Assembly: GCA_026386955.1 (NCBI GenBank)
Contig: JAPLMQ010000297.1
Coordinates: 27,580 to 91,579 of the forward strand
Length of the DNA: 64,000 nt
Direction of reading: 5' to 3'
Source of the DNA: Planctomycetota bacterium
GTDB taxonomy: Bacteria; Planctomycetota; Phycisphaerae; Phycisphaerales; Phycisphaeraceae
Shown: piece by piece, positions 8,506 through 17,965 of the stretch
Layout: the number at the start of each line of letters is the position of its first letter
How positions within the stretch are numbered: the first letter of the stretch is position 1
Notes under the pieces: generated by a model
The model's input: the letters and a program-made list of their open reading frames with translations, nothing else
Told to the model about the DNA's origin: nothing
Database searches by the model: none
Position numbers and translations under genes: made by a program

Positions 8506-8717
8506 GTGCTGCATCTCCAACGGCCTTGGCGGGCCAAGACCAAATCGACCACAAATCGACCAAGACAGGACCCGCGGCCAAACCGCGAGTCGGGCCGAGT
8601 AGTCTACCCAAACGGCCCGGCGGGAACAAGCAGCGGGAGAAGGCAAGCAGACGCAAGGGCTTGCCCCCCTGCGAAAACGTCCGGAGCCACTCCGACAAGC
8701 CGGCGATTGTACGGTGT

Positions 8718-9197
8718 TCACCCCGGCTCTTGCCAGCCAGCCCCTTTGCCGCTCCGCGCTCCCCGCGGCGGTATCTTCTCCCCGCACTCCGGGCACTCCG
8801 ACCCGGCCGATCCACGAAGGTCATAGCCGCACTTCACGCAGAGTGGAACTGCCGGGGTTGTGATCGTGACGACGTACGGGTGCATCCCGATCACCCACAG
8901 GACCGGCGCAAAGATGCAGGCCGCCATGACGCCAAAGCACGCCGCGACCCATGCCATCGATCCCCCGATAGAAAGCGCATGCAGGCCATTGAACACCGCC
9001 AAGATCGCGGTGATAACTGCCGGGCATCCAAACAAAAATCCAATCACCATGATGGCCGCTTCGCCTAGCGACAAACCTGCATTCGTGAGGACTTCGCCGC
9101 ACGCAGGACAGTTAAAAGTCCTCTCCCGCAGCGCCTGACGACGCGTCATCCGCGTTTCGCAGCTTGGGCACACCGCCCGCCATTTGAGCCCCATCAT
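8718..9197 (-). CDS. membrane protein with two zinc ribbons
   Basis: A hypothetical protein of 159 residues. An N-terminal CPSC...CPAC ribbon (Cys about 10, 13, 30, 33) precedes two hydrophobic helices (AAIMVIGFLFGCPAVITAILAV and AWVAACFGVMAACIFAPVLWVIG). A second ribbon, CVKCGYDLRG...CPECG, lies near the C-terminus. The CGYDLRG ribbon is a motif I associate with planctomycete membrane proteins. Both ribbons probably face the cytoplasm if the two helices form a hairpin. Start is the first ATG of an ATGATG pair at 9197, with GGAACAGGA upstream. Function unknown; divergent from the next gene, which has a related ribbon. Confidence 0.7.
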   Translation of the reverse strand: MMGLKWRAVCPSCETRMTRRQALRERTFNCPACGEVLTNAGLSLGEAAIMVIGFLFGCPAVITAILAVFNGLHALSIGGSMAWVAACFGVMAACIFAPVLWVIGMHPYVVTITTPAVPLCVKCGYDLRGSAGSECPECGEKIPPRGARSGKGAGWQEPG

Positions 9198-9340
9198 TCC
9201 TGTTCCCCCATCGATGCGCCTCCCCCCGACATCACCCGCCGCTCTGCGGACACCTTCCACGAGACCACAAACAAGGTCAAGCCGCGTCGAATGTAGACTA
9301 CTCCGGCATATCGACCGCTCGGGCTTTCCGGAACCGGCGC

Positions 9341-10831
9341 ATGGTGGCTCTCCAGATCTTCGTGATGGTCCTCTCCTTCGCCGCGGCGGCGACGGGCGTG
9401 ATCCTCATCTTCACCGGCGTCCGCGGGGTGCCCGAACTCAGCTCGCCCCGCTGCGGCAAGTGCCACTACGACCTGCGCGGGCTCCGCTTCGACGGCGACG
9501 AGCGGGCCTGCCCCGAGTGCGGGGCCGACCTCAAGCAGCCCAAGGCCGTGCGCTGGGGCGAACAGCGCTGGCAGCCGTGGATGATCGTCGCCGGCCTCGC
9601 GGCCCTGTGCTCCCCGATCCTCTTCTTCGTCCTCCTGATCCAGGTCCAGATGATCGCCCGCCCGCCGAGGGTTCCCACGGCCCTGCCCACGCAGAGCAAC
9701 GCGACGCTCCTGGCGAACCTGCCCAAGAGCATGAACGAACCGGTGCTGTGGAACGAGCTTGACGTGCGACTGAAATCGGGCCGGCTTACGCCCGCGGAGA
9801 CCGACCAGGCGTTCGCGGCCATCACCACCCATCTCCGCGACCCCAACGTCGCGGGCAAGCCTCGCGATAGGATCATCTGGTCAAGCGCCTTCGTGGACAG
9901 CGCCCTAGCCAGCGGGAACCTGAAGCCCGAACGGATGCAGGCGTTTTGCCAAGCCTTTCTCGGCGATGGGCCCGAGGTGAAGGTGCCCGCACTGGTCCGC
10001 ATGGCCAGCGCGCCCCGAGAGGGCGGACCCGTGGGGACGCAGACCGAATTCGAGATCGCATGCCCGCAGTTCAACGGCGGCTCGGGCTTCATCGTGATCT
10101 GGGCGGTGCGCGGCCAGAAGCTCGACGGCAAGCCCGCGGCGCTCCTGCGCGACGTCAGCGTCCCGTCGGCCAAATTCGAGGCCAACGGCGACTATCTGAG
10201 CGGCTCGCCGCGGAACTACTCGCGCTGGCGGCTCGCCCCGCCTGCGGAGGCCGGCCCGGGCGAGCATGAGTTGGAGGCCACGTTCGACGTGGCGGTCGTC
10301 CCCGCCGCGGCGCGCTTGATGGGCATCGACGGCCGGGCGGGCACGCCCGACAAGTGGCCCAAGGCCATCTGCATGTGGAGTTCCGTGGCGAAGAGAAAGT
10401 TCAAGCTGATCGGGCCCGATGAGGAGATCGTCAATTTGGTCACCGACCCGGCCCGTGACCCGGTGGCGGCCGGTGGGCTCGCGCTCAAGGGGATCGCCAC
10501 CCGGGCCGCGTCGCAGGGCGTCACCTTGATGTTCGATTGGGCGATGCCCAGCAAGGCGCCCGGCATGCCGCTGATGGGCGAAATCCGCGTGCGCGGCGAG
10601 GGGATCGACCAAACGCTGGGCATCTGGAGCTGGATCTCCAACGGAACTGTCCAGGCCGAGTGGAAGGTCCGGGTGCTTCCCCCGGAGCTCAAGACGATCG
10701 ACGTCACGATCACGCCCGCCCCGCGCTCGGCGGAGCTGCGCAACGGCGTGACGGAGATCTGGGGCAAGCCCATCGAGTTCAAGGACGTTCCGCTGGAGAG
10801 GCATGACTTGCCGGAGGCGAAGGGGCCGTAG
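9341..10831 (+). CDS. large membrane-anchored protein with a CHYDLRG zinc ribbon
   Basis: A protein of 496 residues of unknown function. Residues about 5-27 form a membrane helix. A ribbon RCGKCHYDLRG...CPECG follows (Cys at about 38, 41, 57, 60), then a second helix at about 81-105. The remaining 390 residues form a soluble, probably extracytoplasmic, region with beta-rich stretches and no motif I recognise. With two helices the ribbon faces one side and the large domain the opposite or same side; topology is not settled by the sequence. It shares the ribbon with the divergent gene on its left and lies upstream of two paralogous membrane proteins. Confidence 0.65.
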   Translation: MVALQIFVMVLSFAAAATGVILIFTGVRGVPELSSPRCGKCHYDLRGLRFDGDERACPECGADLKQPKAVRWGEQRWQPWMIVAGLAALCSPILFFVLLIQVQMIARPPRVPTALPTQSNATLLANLPKSMNEPVLWNELDVRLKSGRLTPAETDQAFAAITTHLRDPNVAGKPRDRIIWSSAFVDSALASGNLKPERMQAFCQAFLGDGPEVKVPALVRMASAPREGGPVGTQTEFEIACPQFNGGSGFIVIWAVRGQKLDGKPAALLRDVSVPSAKFEANGDYLSGSPRNYSRWRLAPPAEAGPGEHELEATFDVAVVPAAARLMGIDGRAGTPDKWPKAICMWSSVAKRKFKLIGPDEEIVNLVTDPARDPVAAGGLALKGIATRAASQGVTLMFDWAMPSKAPGMPLMGEIRVRGEGIDQTLGIWSWISNGTVQAEWKVRVLPPELKTIDVTITPAPRSAELRNGVTEIWGKPIEFKDVPLERHDLPEAKGP

Positions 10832-10962
10832 ACGCAGGCGCTTTTGCGTGCGGCTTGAATCCCGCGTCGGACGCGGTAGCCTCCGTCAACAACCAAGGTT
10901 TTGCGTAGGGGCTCGGCCCAAATCACTTCACCGGCGCACTTCAGGTCAATCGGGGATTGGTC

Positions 10963-11907
10963 ATGTTGGAGCGGTATCAACCCTCGGGGCGGGTTCACCC
11001 GATGCACTTCGTCCTGGCGGGCGCGGCGACGGCGGCCGCGTTGCCCGGGGCGTGGATTTATCAGGAACTCCTCAACTGGGTTCCCTTCATGGTCGTCCAC
11101 ATCCTGCTTCCAGTCGCAGTGGGTGGCGGACTTGGGGCGCTGGCGGCAAGGATGGCCAAGCGCGGCCGCTGCCGGAACCCGGTGGTGGCGGTCGCAACCG
11201 GGGCCATCGTCGGCGCAACGTTTCTCGTCGCTGGATATTGGGTCACCTACCTCGACCACCGCGCCGTCATCGCCAATTACCACGCGAATGAGATCGAGCA
11301 ACATCACTGGAGGACGCTCAAGGACGTCGGCGTTGTATCGCTGCCGGGGAATGTCGACCCGGCGACCGTTCGGTTGACACCCGACTTCTTCCTCCTCGGC
11401 TATTCCTTCCAGGAGCATCTGGCGAGCCGGGTGAAGGACGGATGGAGGTCGCATGGCACGCACTACGCCGGCCATGTCGTCTATCTCTTTTGGTTGATCG
11501 AGGCGGCACTGATCCTGGGCGGCAGTTCGATGGGAGGACTCGCGCAGTCGCGCAGACCCTACGACGAAGGAAGCGGCTCATGGATGGAGTTGATCCGTCT
11601 CCATCAGGTTTCCGACACCTCACGGGACGCGGCGAATCGATTGGCCGAGGCCGATGAGGTCCATCCCCTGCTCACGCTCGTGCCCCAAGTCGACGGCGGC
11701 GATGTCGCCGTGACCTACCAGCTCGCCAAGCCGCGTGATCCTGCGGAACCCGCCTACCTCACCATCAAGCAGGTCTCCATCGAACCCGACAAGCAAGGGC
11801 AAGGGGTCACCAAGGTCAGGACGCTCCAGTCGATGGTGTTGCTGTCGCCCGCGCAGACAGCAGATCTCCTGCAGCGTGTCAGCAAGGCCGCCGCCGCGCC
11901 CGAATGA
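10963..11907 (+). CDS. membrane protein, first of a tandem paralogous pair
   Basis: A protein of 314 residues that starts MLERYQPSGRVHP, closely matching its downstream neighbour (MLERYRPSGRFDP). I see four likely membrane helices: about 15-35, 38-62, 75-95 and, after a polar region, HVVYLFWLIEAALILGGSSMGG at about 165-190. The cytosolic-type C-terminus contains TYQLAKPRDPAEPAYLTIKQ, also repeated in the paralogue. ATG at 10963 follows GGGGAT; a TTG two codons earlier is less likely. The family was not recognised. The pair probably arose by tandem duplication and may form a heteromer. Confidence 0.7.
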   Translation: MLERYQPSGRVHPMHFVLAGAATAAALPGAWIYQELLNWVPFMVVHILLPVAVGGGLGALAARMAKRGRCRNPVVAVATGAIVGATFLVAGYWVTYLDHRAVIANYHANEIEQHHWRTLKDVGVVSLPGNVDPATVRLTPDFFLLGYSFQEHLASRVKDGWRSHGTHYAGHVVYLFWLIEAALILGGSSMGGLAQSRRPYDEGSGSWMELIRLHQVSDTSRDAANRLAEADEVHPLLTLVPQVDGGDVAVTYQLAKPRDPAEPAYLTIKQVSIEPDKQGQGVTKVRTLQSMVLLSPAQTADLLQRVSKAAAAPE

Positions 11908-12010
11908 CGCCCGCTTGATCCGCCGCGGAATCACGGTAATTTGTCATGGCCTTTCTTGGCCGTCGCCTCGCACCCGTGCCTGAAGCATCTCAAACGACTG
12001 GGGGTCCATC

Positions 12011-13009
12011 ATGCTTGAGCGGTATCGGCCTTCGGGCCGCTTCGACCCGGTGTTCATCGGCGCCGCCTTCGCCGCCGTCATCCCCGCGCTGGTCGCGGCG
12101 TGGATCTACCAGAAGCTCATCTGGTGGATCCCCCTGATCTACATCTGCTGGCTCATCACCTTTGGCATGGCGTTCGGGCTCTACATGCTCACGGGATTCG
12201 CCGTGCGGATGGGAAAATGCCGCAACACCGCCATCGCGGTCGTCGCGGGGGCGCTCCTGGGGTTCGCCGCGCTCGTGGCGGCGCATGCGGTGAACTACCT
12301 CGATTGCCGCGCGATGTTCGCCCGCGAGGCAATGAGCGAAGCGACGCAGAAGGGCTGGAAGACGCTCGCCGACGCCGGCATGGCCGAGGGCGGGAACGGC
12401 ACCGAGGGCGCGAACGGCGCCGAGACCGCCGACCTCGCCAAGGTCCCGCTCTCGGCCGACCTCTTCGCCCACCTCTACACGTTTGACGCGCACCGCGCCA
12501 CCCGCGCGGCGTCGGGCTGGACCATCGGCCGCCACGGCTCGGGCATCCCCATCACGGGCCTCTTCGTCTACCTCATCTGGCTGATCGAGGCGGGCCTGCT
12601 CGTCGGCGGAGCCGCCATGGGAGGGATGGAAGGCGCCCGCGCCCCCTTCGACGAAACCGGCAACGCCTGGATGGAGCAGACGGAGGTCCACAAGGTCGCC
12701 TCCACCACGGCGGAACTGGCGAAGCAGATCGCCGACGCCGACGAGGTCGACCGCGTCACGACCCCCGCGCCGACGATCAAGAACAACGTGGTGGGCCTGA
12801 GCTACAAGCTCGCAAGGCCCAAGGACCCCGCCGAGCCGGCCTTCCTCTCGATCGAGCAGGAGACGCGCTCGATGGACAAGCACGGGAAGGAGCAGACGAG
12901 CTCCAAGACCATCCATTCGTGGGTCCTGCTGACGCCCGCGCAGACGGCGCTGTTCCTCAAGCGCATCGCCGCCGCCTCCGCTCCCGCGCCCCCGCCGGCG
13001 AACGTCTGA
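12011..13009 (+). CDS. membrane protein, second of a tandem paralogous pair
   Basis: A protein of 332 residues, paralogous to the preceding gene along its full length: MLERYRPSGR start, helices at about 17-35, 38-60 and 72-95, then FVYLIWLIEAGLLVGGAAMGGMEGARAPFDE and YKLARPKDPAEPAFLSIEQ. Relative to its partner it has an Ala/Gly/Glu insertion (NGTEGANGAETA) in the region between helices 3 and 4. ATG at 12011 is preceded by TGGGGGT. No enzymatic motif or known family is apparent. About 100 bases separate it from its partner, so co-transcription is plausible. Confidence 0.7.
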   Translation: MLERYRPSGRFDPVFIGAAFAAVIPALVAAWIYQKLIWWIPLIYICWLITFGMAFGLYMLTGFAVRMGKCRNTAIAVVAGALLGFAALVAAHAVNYLDCRAMFAREAMSEATQKGWKTLADAGMAEGGNGTEGANGAETADLAKVPLSADLFAHLYTFDAHRATRAASGWTIGRHGSGIPITGLFVYLIWLIEAGLLVGGAAMGGMEGARAPFDETGNAWMEQTEVHKVASTTAELAKQIADADEVDRVTTPAPTIKNNVVGLSYKLARPKDPAEPAFLSIEQETRSMDKHGKEQTSSKTIHSWVLLTPAQTALFLKRIAAASAPAPPPANV

Positions 13010-13073
13010 CGCCTGGCGCGGCCCTGCGTGCCCGCGCCCGGCCCGCCGGCTCGTTGATCCTTACAATCCCGCC

Positions 13074-13910
13074 ATGGCCACCCTCACCGCCGCGCAGCGA
13101 CGCTTCTTCGACACCTTCGGCTACCTCGCCTTCCCCGGGCTCTTCGCCGACCGCGTCGAGACGATCATCGAGCAGTTCGAGGGCGTCTTCACCGCCAAGG
13201 GCGGCGGGCACTACGGCAAGCCGCACGACGGGAAGGCCCGCTCCTGCATCGTCCCCTTCGTCGACCAGAACGAATACCTGAGCGCCCTGATCGACCACCC
13301 GCGCATCGACGGCATCTGCACCGACCTGCTGGGCGAGGACTACAACTACCTCGTCAGCGACGGGAACTACTACGTCGGCAACACCGGGTGGCACTCCGAC
13401 AGCTACTGGCAGAAGCGCGGGCTGCACATCAAGCTCGCGTTCTACCTCGACCCGGTGGACGAAAACTCCGGCTGCCTGCGCGTGATCCCCGGGAGCCACC
13501 GCATCGGCGAGGGGTATGCCGAGCAGGTCAACGCCGAGTCGCGCAACCCGGGGGAGAACTGGGGCGTCGCGGGCGAGGAGGTGCCGTGCATGCCGCTGCG
13601 GTCGAAGCCCGGGGACGTGCTGCTCTTCAACCACGATTTGAAGCACGCGAGCTTCCACGGGGCGGCGAACCGGCGGATGTTCACGATCAACTTCTGCCAG
13701 CGGTACCAGGAGGCGGAGCTGCCGCAGCTTCGGGACTACATCGGGACGATGTCGCGCTTCTGGATCGACCGCGTCTTCGGGGAGCCGATGATCCGCACGG
13801 CCACGCCCCAGCGGATGCGGCACCTTGAGCAGATCATGGCGAACGACGGGCACCTCGCGGCCCTCTCGGCGAAGGCGCGGGAGACGATGCCCGAGCCGTC
13901 GCGGGGGTGA
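13074..13910 (+). CDS. phytanoyl-CoA dioxygenase (PhyH) family protein
   Basis: A predicted Fe(II)/2-oxoglutarate-dependent oxygenase of 278 residues in the cytoplasm. The iron-binding facial triad is visible: HSD in NTGWHSDSYWQ at about residue 107 and a distal His in LLFNHDLKHASFHGAA. An Arg in ANRRMFTINFCQRY is suitable for 2-oxoglutarate. CLRVIPGSHRIGEGY is a classic PhyH block. Members in planctomycetes are numerous and mostly of unknown substrate. It stands alone, followed by a palindromic repeat and a GH99-like gene on the same strand, so a role in carbohydrate or secondary metabolism cannot be settled. Confidence 0.88.
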   Translation: MATLTAAQRRFFDTFGYLAFPGLFADRVETIIEQFEGVFTAKGGGHYGKPHDGKARSCIVPFVDQNEYLSALIDHPRIDGICTDLLGEDYNYLVSDGNYYVGNTGWHSDSYWQKRGLHIKLAFYLDPVDENSGCLRVIPGSHRIGEGYAEQVNAESRNPGENWGVAGEEVPCMPLRSKPGDVLLFNHDLKHASFHGAANRRMFTINFCQRYQEAELPQLRDYIGTMSRFWIDRVFGEPMIRTATPQRMRHLEQIMANDGHLAALSAKARETMPEPSRG

Positions 13911-13927
13911 GAGGTGCGGAGCCTCTT

Positions 13928-14113
13928 TCTGGTGCCACATGTCACCGTACTCGTGACATGTGCCGGTCAACGGAGGGCTTAGGGCCTTGCGGCAATGTCC
14001 CCGCATGATTGACGAAAACCCATGAATCAAGGGGTTTCGACGCGTCTTGTCGGGGTTGGATTTCACGTCTTATCAAGACACATGTCACGAGTACGATGAC
14101 ATGTGGCACCAGA
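13928..14113. repeat. 186-bp element bounded by 37-bp inverted repeats
   Basis: The left end (13928-13964) and right end (14077-14113) are near-perfect inverted copies. Each end is itself palindromic: CACATGTCAC at 13936-13945 pairs with GTGACATGTG at 13953-13962, and the right copy has one mismatch. About 110 bases lie between with no gene. No target-site duplication is seen. It could be a MITE-like or BIME-like element, or a site bound by a dimeric protein. It separates the PhyH gene from the GH99-like gene and carries the latter's upstream region. Confidence 0.75.
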
Positions 14114-14140
14114 CAAGCAATCGTCATTGAAAGCCCAACC

Positions 14141-15301
14141 ATGTCCGACGCCGTCCTCATGCTGACTTTCCTTTCGCTCACGCTCCTCGCCACCGCCGCG
14201 ATGGCCCAAACCGCTCCCGGCCCGGCGACTCAGGCCGCCGGCCAAGCCGCTTCGACAACCCAACCCGCGCCCGCGCTCGTCGGCGCGATCCGTTGGGAAG
14301 CGTGGCATGGCGACCTGGGCGAGCCGGGCAAGGCCGTGCAAAAAGCCCTCGGGCCCAAGGAGTGGCACGGCCGGCTGCCCTTCTTCGCCAAGGTCGTCTC
14401 CGACACGCAGGTCGAGATCCAAGGGGCGACTCAGGAGGTGATGGACCAGGAGATCGCCTACGCCCGCCGGGCGGGGCTCGACTACTTCGCCTTCGTCACC
14501 TATCCGCCCGATGCGTCGATGTCGCTGGGCCTGAAGCTCTTCCTCTCGAGCCAGCGGAAGGAAGGGATGAAGTTCTGCCTCTTCATCGAGAACGCGCGCT
14601 TCGGGACGCGGGCCAACCACCGGGCCAACATCGAGCGGTTCGCCGAGCTGATGGGCGAGCCGTCGTACCAGCGCGTGTTGGGCGGCCGGCCGCTGCTCTA
14701 CGTCGGCTTCCTCCACGAGGGCCACCTCAAGAGCGAATGGGGCGGCGAGGAGGGGTTCCGCGGCGTGCTCGACGAGCTGCGCGGGCTGGTGCGCAAGCAG
14801 GGGCAGCCCGAGCCGTACATCGTGATCGCCGACTTCGACGCGAAGCGCGGCGGGGAGCTGCGGGCGGCGTTCCACGCGGACGCGCTGAGCAGCTACGTGA
14901 AGGCCGGGCCGGGGCACAACGGCACGCCCTACGCGGAGCTGGCCGCGGGGGCGGAGAAGTTCTGGAACGAGTGCGCCGCGACGGGCTCGGAGGTGGTGCC
15001 GATCGCGGTGGCGGGCTGGGACCGCCGGCCGCGGATCATGCACCCCGTGCCGTGGGAGAAGGGGCAGAAGCCCGGCGAGGGGATGGAGCGCTACTACGCC
15101 GCCCCGACGCCGGCGGAACTGGGCGCGCACATCGCGCAGGCGGTCAAGTGGGTCGACAAGCATCCGGCCAAGGCGCCGTCGCGGGCCGTGCTGGTCTACG
15201 CGTGGAACGAGAACGACGAAGGCGGCTGGCTGGTGCCGACGCTGGGCGAGGGGACGGCGAGGATCGAGGCGGTGGCGCGGGCGCTGGGCCGGGGGAAGTG
15301 A
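14141..15301 (+). CDS. secreted GH99-like (WbsX-like) glycosidase domain protein
   Basis: A protein of 386 residues. The ATG at 14141 gives a signal peptide (MLTFLSLTLLATAAMA-QT); an upstream ATG would start inside the repeat element and mask it. The mature part reads IRWEAWHGDLGEPGKAV, EIAYARRAGLDYFAF, GRPLLYVGF, YIVIADFD and near the end VLVYAWNENDEGGWLVPTLGEG. This last block is typical of glycoside hydrolase family 71/99-like TIM barrels, where the Glu residues near NENDEGGW act at the catalytic face. Its stop codon directly abuts the stop codon of the convergent next gene. Substrate unknown. Confidence 0.7.
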   Translation: MSDAVLMLTFLSLTLLATAAMAQTAPGPATQAAGQAASTTQPAPALVGAIRWEAWHGDLGEPGKAVQKALGPKEWHGRLPFFAKVVSDTQVEIQGATQEVMDQEIAYARRAGLDYFAFVTYPPDASMSLGLKLFLSSQRKEGMKFCLFIENARFGTRANHRANIERFAELMGEPSYQRVLGGRPLLYVGFLHEGHLKSEWGGEEGFRGVLDELRGLVRKQGQPEPYIVIADFDAKRGGELRAAFHADALSSYVKAGPGHNGTPYAELAAGAEKFWNECAATGSEVVPIAVAGWDRRPRIMHPVPWEKGQKPGEGMERYYAAPTPAELGAHIAQAVKWVDKHPAKAPSRAVLVYAWNENDEGGWLVPTLGEGTARIEAVARALGRGK

Positions 15302-16756
15302 TCAGGGCGAAGGCGATGTTTGGGCCGGCTTCCCCAACGCGGGAAGTCCCGGCGCATCGGTCCGGAACGGCGACGCCGGCAGGCCGGCCTTGTTGAAGAA
15401 GTTCACGTCGGGCGAGTTGGCCCAGGCAAAGCGGACGGCCACGGGGTTGGAGACCGCCGGGGCCGACACCAGGACCCGGTCGTCCACGATCTTCGCCGAG
15501 CCGGGGACGAACTTCATGTCCGCGCCCGCGATCGTGAAGCCGCGGAGGTCGCCGCCGCGGGCCTCAAGCCCGCCGCCGACGTGGGTGAAGGAGAGCGACG
15601 CCCGCCCGGCTTCGATCGTCATGGCCTCGAATACCGGCCCGGAGTGCTCAAGCCTTTCGCCATAGGCGATCGCCCGGGCGGCGAGCGCCAGCCTCGCGCC
15701 GATCGGCTCCTTGCGCGGCGGGTGGATCTCGACGGGGTCGCCGCAGTCGGTCGCCACCACCATCGCGGTGCGCGGCGTGCCCAGCCACGACAGCAACTGG
15801 GCCTCTCGGAGCTCCGGCGGCCAGCGGTCGTTGCTCGCCGCCTGGACGAAGAGGAACGGGAACTCGCCCTGCCCCCACGCCTTGCGCCAACCGCGGATCA
15901 TCGCGGGGAAAATCTCGCGGTAGCGCTCGGGGTTGGGGGAATCGGACTCACCCTGGTACCAGACCACCCCGCGGACCGCGTAGGGTTGGAGCGGCGCGAT
16001 CATGCCGTTGTAGAGCTTCGAGGTGTTGGCCTTCAGTTCGTTCTCGACCTCGGCCTTGCGGGCGGGGCAATCGTCCCACGCCTCGCGGTTCATCCACCAG
16101 CCGATGGAGGTCGCGCCGACGGAGGCGTGGATCATGCCCACGGGGACGCCGAGCGCCTTGCGCAGATCGCGGGCGAAGAAGTAGCCCACGGCCGAGAACG
16201 CCCCGGCGTTGACCGACCCGGTCCAGGAGACGCCCACGTCCTCCAGCGGCGCGGGAGCCGACGCGGGCGGGCGCACGGTGCAGAGCCGGAGCAGCGGGTC
16301 GGCGGCGCCCTTCGACGCCTCCTTGCCGTTGGCGGCCACGTAGAGCTGCATCGCCATGTTCGATTGCCCGCTGCAGACCCAGACCTCGCCCACGAGCAGG
16401 TCGCGGATCGTGAGCGTGCCCTCGCCCGCGATCGTCATGTCGAACGGTCCGCCCGGCTTGAGCGGCTTTAGCTGGACGAGCCAGCGCCCGCCTTTGTCGG
16501 CGACGGCGGTGGCCTCTTGGCCCTGAAATTGGACGACGATCCCCTCTCCCGGGTTCGCCGTCCCCCAAATCGGGACATCCATCCCCTGCTGCAGCACGGC
16601 GCCGTCGGAGATCAGGCTGTGGGGCCTGGGCGCGCCGCGGGTGGGGTCGGGCGAGGCCAGCAAGGCGAAGGCGATCGCCAAGCGCAAAGCCCCACCGACC
16701 AGGCCGCGAGGGGCAGGCCTCGAACAATTGAGTCGGCCCATGAGCGCCGAGGACAT
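15302..16756 (-). CDS. sialate O-acetylesterase-like SGNH hydrolase, secreted
   Basis: A protein of 484 residues. The N-terminal membrane/signal segment (LRLAIAFALLASPDPTRGA) points to export. The serine nucleophile motif is GQSNM (VWVCSGQSNMAMQL), followed by VGYFFARDL, GVPVGMIHASVGATSIGWWM and VVWYQGESD, the usual SASA blocks. Such enzymes remove O-acetyl groups from sialic acids or plant polysaccharides. The ATG at 16756 lies 29 bases after the ABC ATPase stop; a longer frame would overlap that gene. As the last gene of a long minus-strand carbohydrate cluster it may deacetylate an extracellular sugar. Confidence 0.88.
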   Translation of the reverse strand: MSSALMGRLNCSRPAPRGLVGGALRLAIAFALLASPDPTRGAPRPHSLISDGAVLQQGMDVPIWGTANPGEGIVVQFQGQEATAVADKGGRWLVQLKPLKPGGPFDMTIAGEGTLTIRDLLVGEVWVCSGQSNMAMQLYVAANGKEASKGAADPLLRLCTVRPPASAPAPLEDVGVSWTGSVNAGAFSAVGYFFARDLRKALGVPVGMIHASVGATSIGWWMNREAWDDCPARKAEVENELKANTSKLYNGMIAPLQPYAVRGVVWYQGESDSPNPERYREIFPAMIRGWRKAWGQGEFPFLFVQAASNDRWPPELREAQLLSWLGTPRTAMVVATDCGDPVEIHPPRKEPIGARLALAARAIAYGERLEHSGPVFEAMTIEAGRASLSFTHVGGGLEARGGDLRGFTIAGADMKFVPGSAKIVDDRVLVSAPAVSNPVAVRFAWANSPDVNFFNKAGLPASPFRTDAPGLPALGKPAQTSPSP

Positions 16757-16785
16757 TCGACATCCCGCCTTGAAGCGCGTCCGAT

Positions 16786-17895
16786 TCACGCCTTCACCGA
16801 CACCGCGCCGGCCAAGTTGGCCGTCTCGCTCGCGTAGAAGCAAGCCGTGGAGTGCGTGGCCGAGCCGTTCTGCGCCTCGAGCTGCGGGGCCTCGTTGACG
16901 CAGCGCGCCATCACGCGCACCGGCTCGCCCTGGATGCGCAGCTCCACCGTCGGGCCGGCGCCTGCGCCCCCCCTCGCGGCGAGCTGGCGGGTCAGCGGGC
17001 AGCGCGGGTGGAACGTGCAGCCTGACGGCGGGTTGATCGGCGAGGGCACCTCTCCGGGCAGGACGATGCGCTTCGACGACCGCACGGGGTCGGGCCTCGG
17101 GGCGGCCGAGAGCAGGGCCCGCGTGTAGGGATGGCGCGGGTCGCCGTAGAGCGAGTGCCGGTCGGCGACCTCGACGATCCGCCCCAAATACATCACCGCC
17201 ACGCGGTCGCAGAAATGCTCGACGACTGCGAGGTTGTGGGCGATGAAGAGGTAGCTCAGCCCCAGCTCCTCGCGCAGATCAGACAGGAGGTTGAGGATCT
17301 GCGACTGGATCGAGACGTCCAGGGCGCTGACCGGCTCGTCGCAGACGATGAACCGCGGCTCGAGGCCCAAGGCCCGGGCGATGCCGATGCGCTGGCGCTG
17401 CCCGCCCGAGAATTCGTGGTGGTATCGCCTTGCGTGGTCGGGGTCGAGCCCGACCTTGCGCAGGAGCGTGGCGACGCGGTCCTGCAGTTCGCTCCCGCGG
17501 GCGAGGCGGTGGACGCCGATGGGCTCGCCGATGATGCGCCCGACGGTCATGCGCGGGTTGAGGGAGCCGACGGGGTCCTGGAAGACGATCTGCATCTTCT
17601 GCCGGAGCCGGCGCATCGCGGCGCGGTCGGCGGCGAAGACGTCCTGCCCGTCGAATTTCACCGAGCCCTCGGTGGCGGGGATGAGCCGGAGGACGGTGCG
17701 CCCGACGGTCGACTTCCCGCAGCCCGACTCGCCGACGAGCCCGAGCGTCTCGCCCGGGGCGATGGCGAAGCTGACGTCGTCGACGGCCTTGACGTGGCCG
17801 ACGGTCCGCCGCAGCAGTCCCCGCTTGACGGGGAAATAGGTCTTGAGGCGCGAGACGTCCAGCAGGGTCGCCGCGCCGGCACGGGGGGGAGTCAT
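16786..17895 (-). CDS. oligopeptide/dipeptide ABC transporter ATPase, OppF/DppF type
   Basis: A 369-residue ATPase. Walker [10 protein letters not shown] lies at about 55-63, Q-loop at VFQDP, signature [15 protein letters not shown], Walker [13 protein letters not shown] and an H-loop in FIAHNLA. The C-terminal oligo-dipeptide block [20 protein letters not shown], with CxxxxxxRC cysteines and a further ARCV near the end, assigns it to the OppF/DppF class. No permease, substrate-binding protein or OppD is next to it, so its transporter lies elsewhere. The C-terminus is extended by about 30 residues past the usual end. Confidence 0.92.
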   Translation of the reverse strand: MTPPRAGAATLLDVSRLKTYFPVKRGLLRRTVGHVKAVDDVSFAIAPGETLGLVGESGCGKSTVGRTVLRLIPATEGSVKFDGQDVFAADRAAMRRLRQKMQIVFQDPVGSLNPRMTVGRIIGEPIGVHRLARGSELQDRVATLLRKVGLDPDHARRYHHEFSGGQRQRIGIARALGLEPRFIVCDEPVSALDVSIQSQILNLLSDLREELGLSYLFIAHNLAVVEHFCDRVAVMYLGRIVEVADRHSLYGDPRHPYTRALLSAAPRPDPVRSSKRIVLPGEVPSPINPPSGCTFHPRCPLTRQLAARGGAGAGPTVELRIQGEPVRVMARCVNEAPQLEAQNGSATHSTACFYASETANLAGAVSVKA

Positions 17896-17901
17896 GCGGA
17901 C

Positions 17902-17907
17902 AGTATA
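17902..17907 (-). promoter_or_regulatory. possible -10 element for the OppF-like gene
   Basis: The minus strand reads TATACT ending 6 bases before the ATG at 17895. If used, transcription would start at or near the A of the ATG, giving a leaderless message. A matching -35 is not clear. Confidence 0.3.
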
Positions 17908-17965
17908 GAAACCTCACGCGCGATCGCGCAGCGCCTCGGCGCGGCTCAGCGCGCCTCACCGTGCC

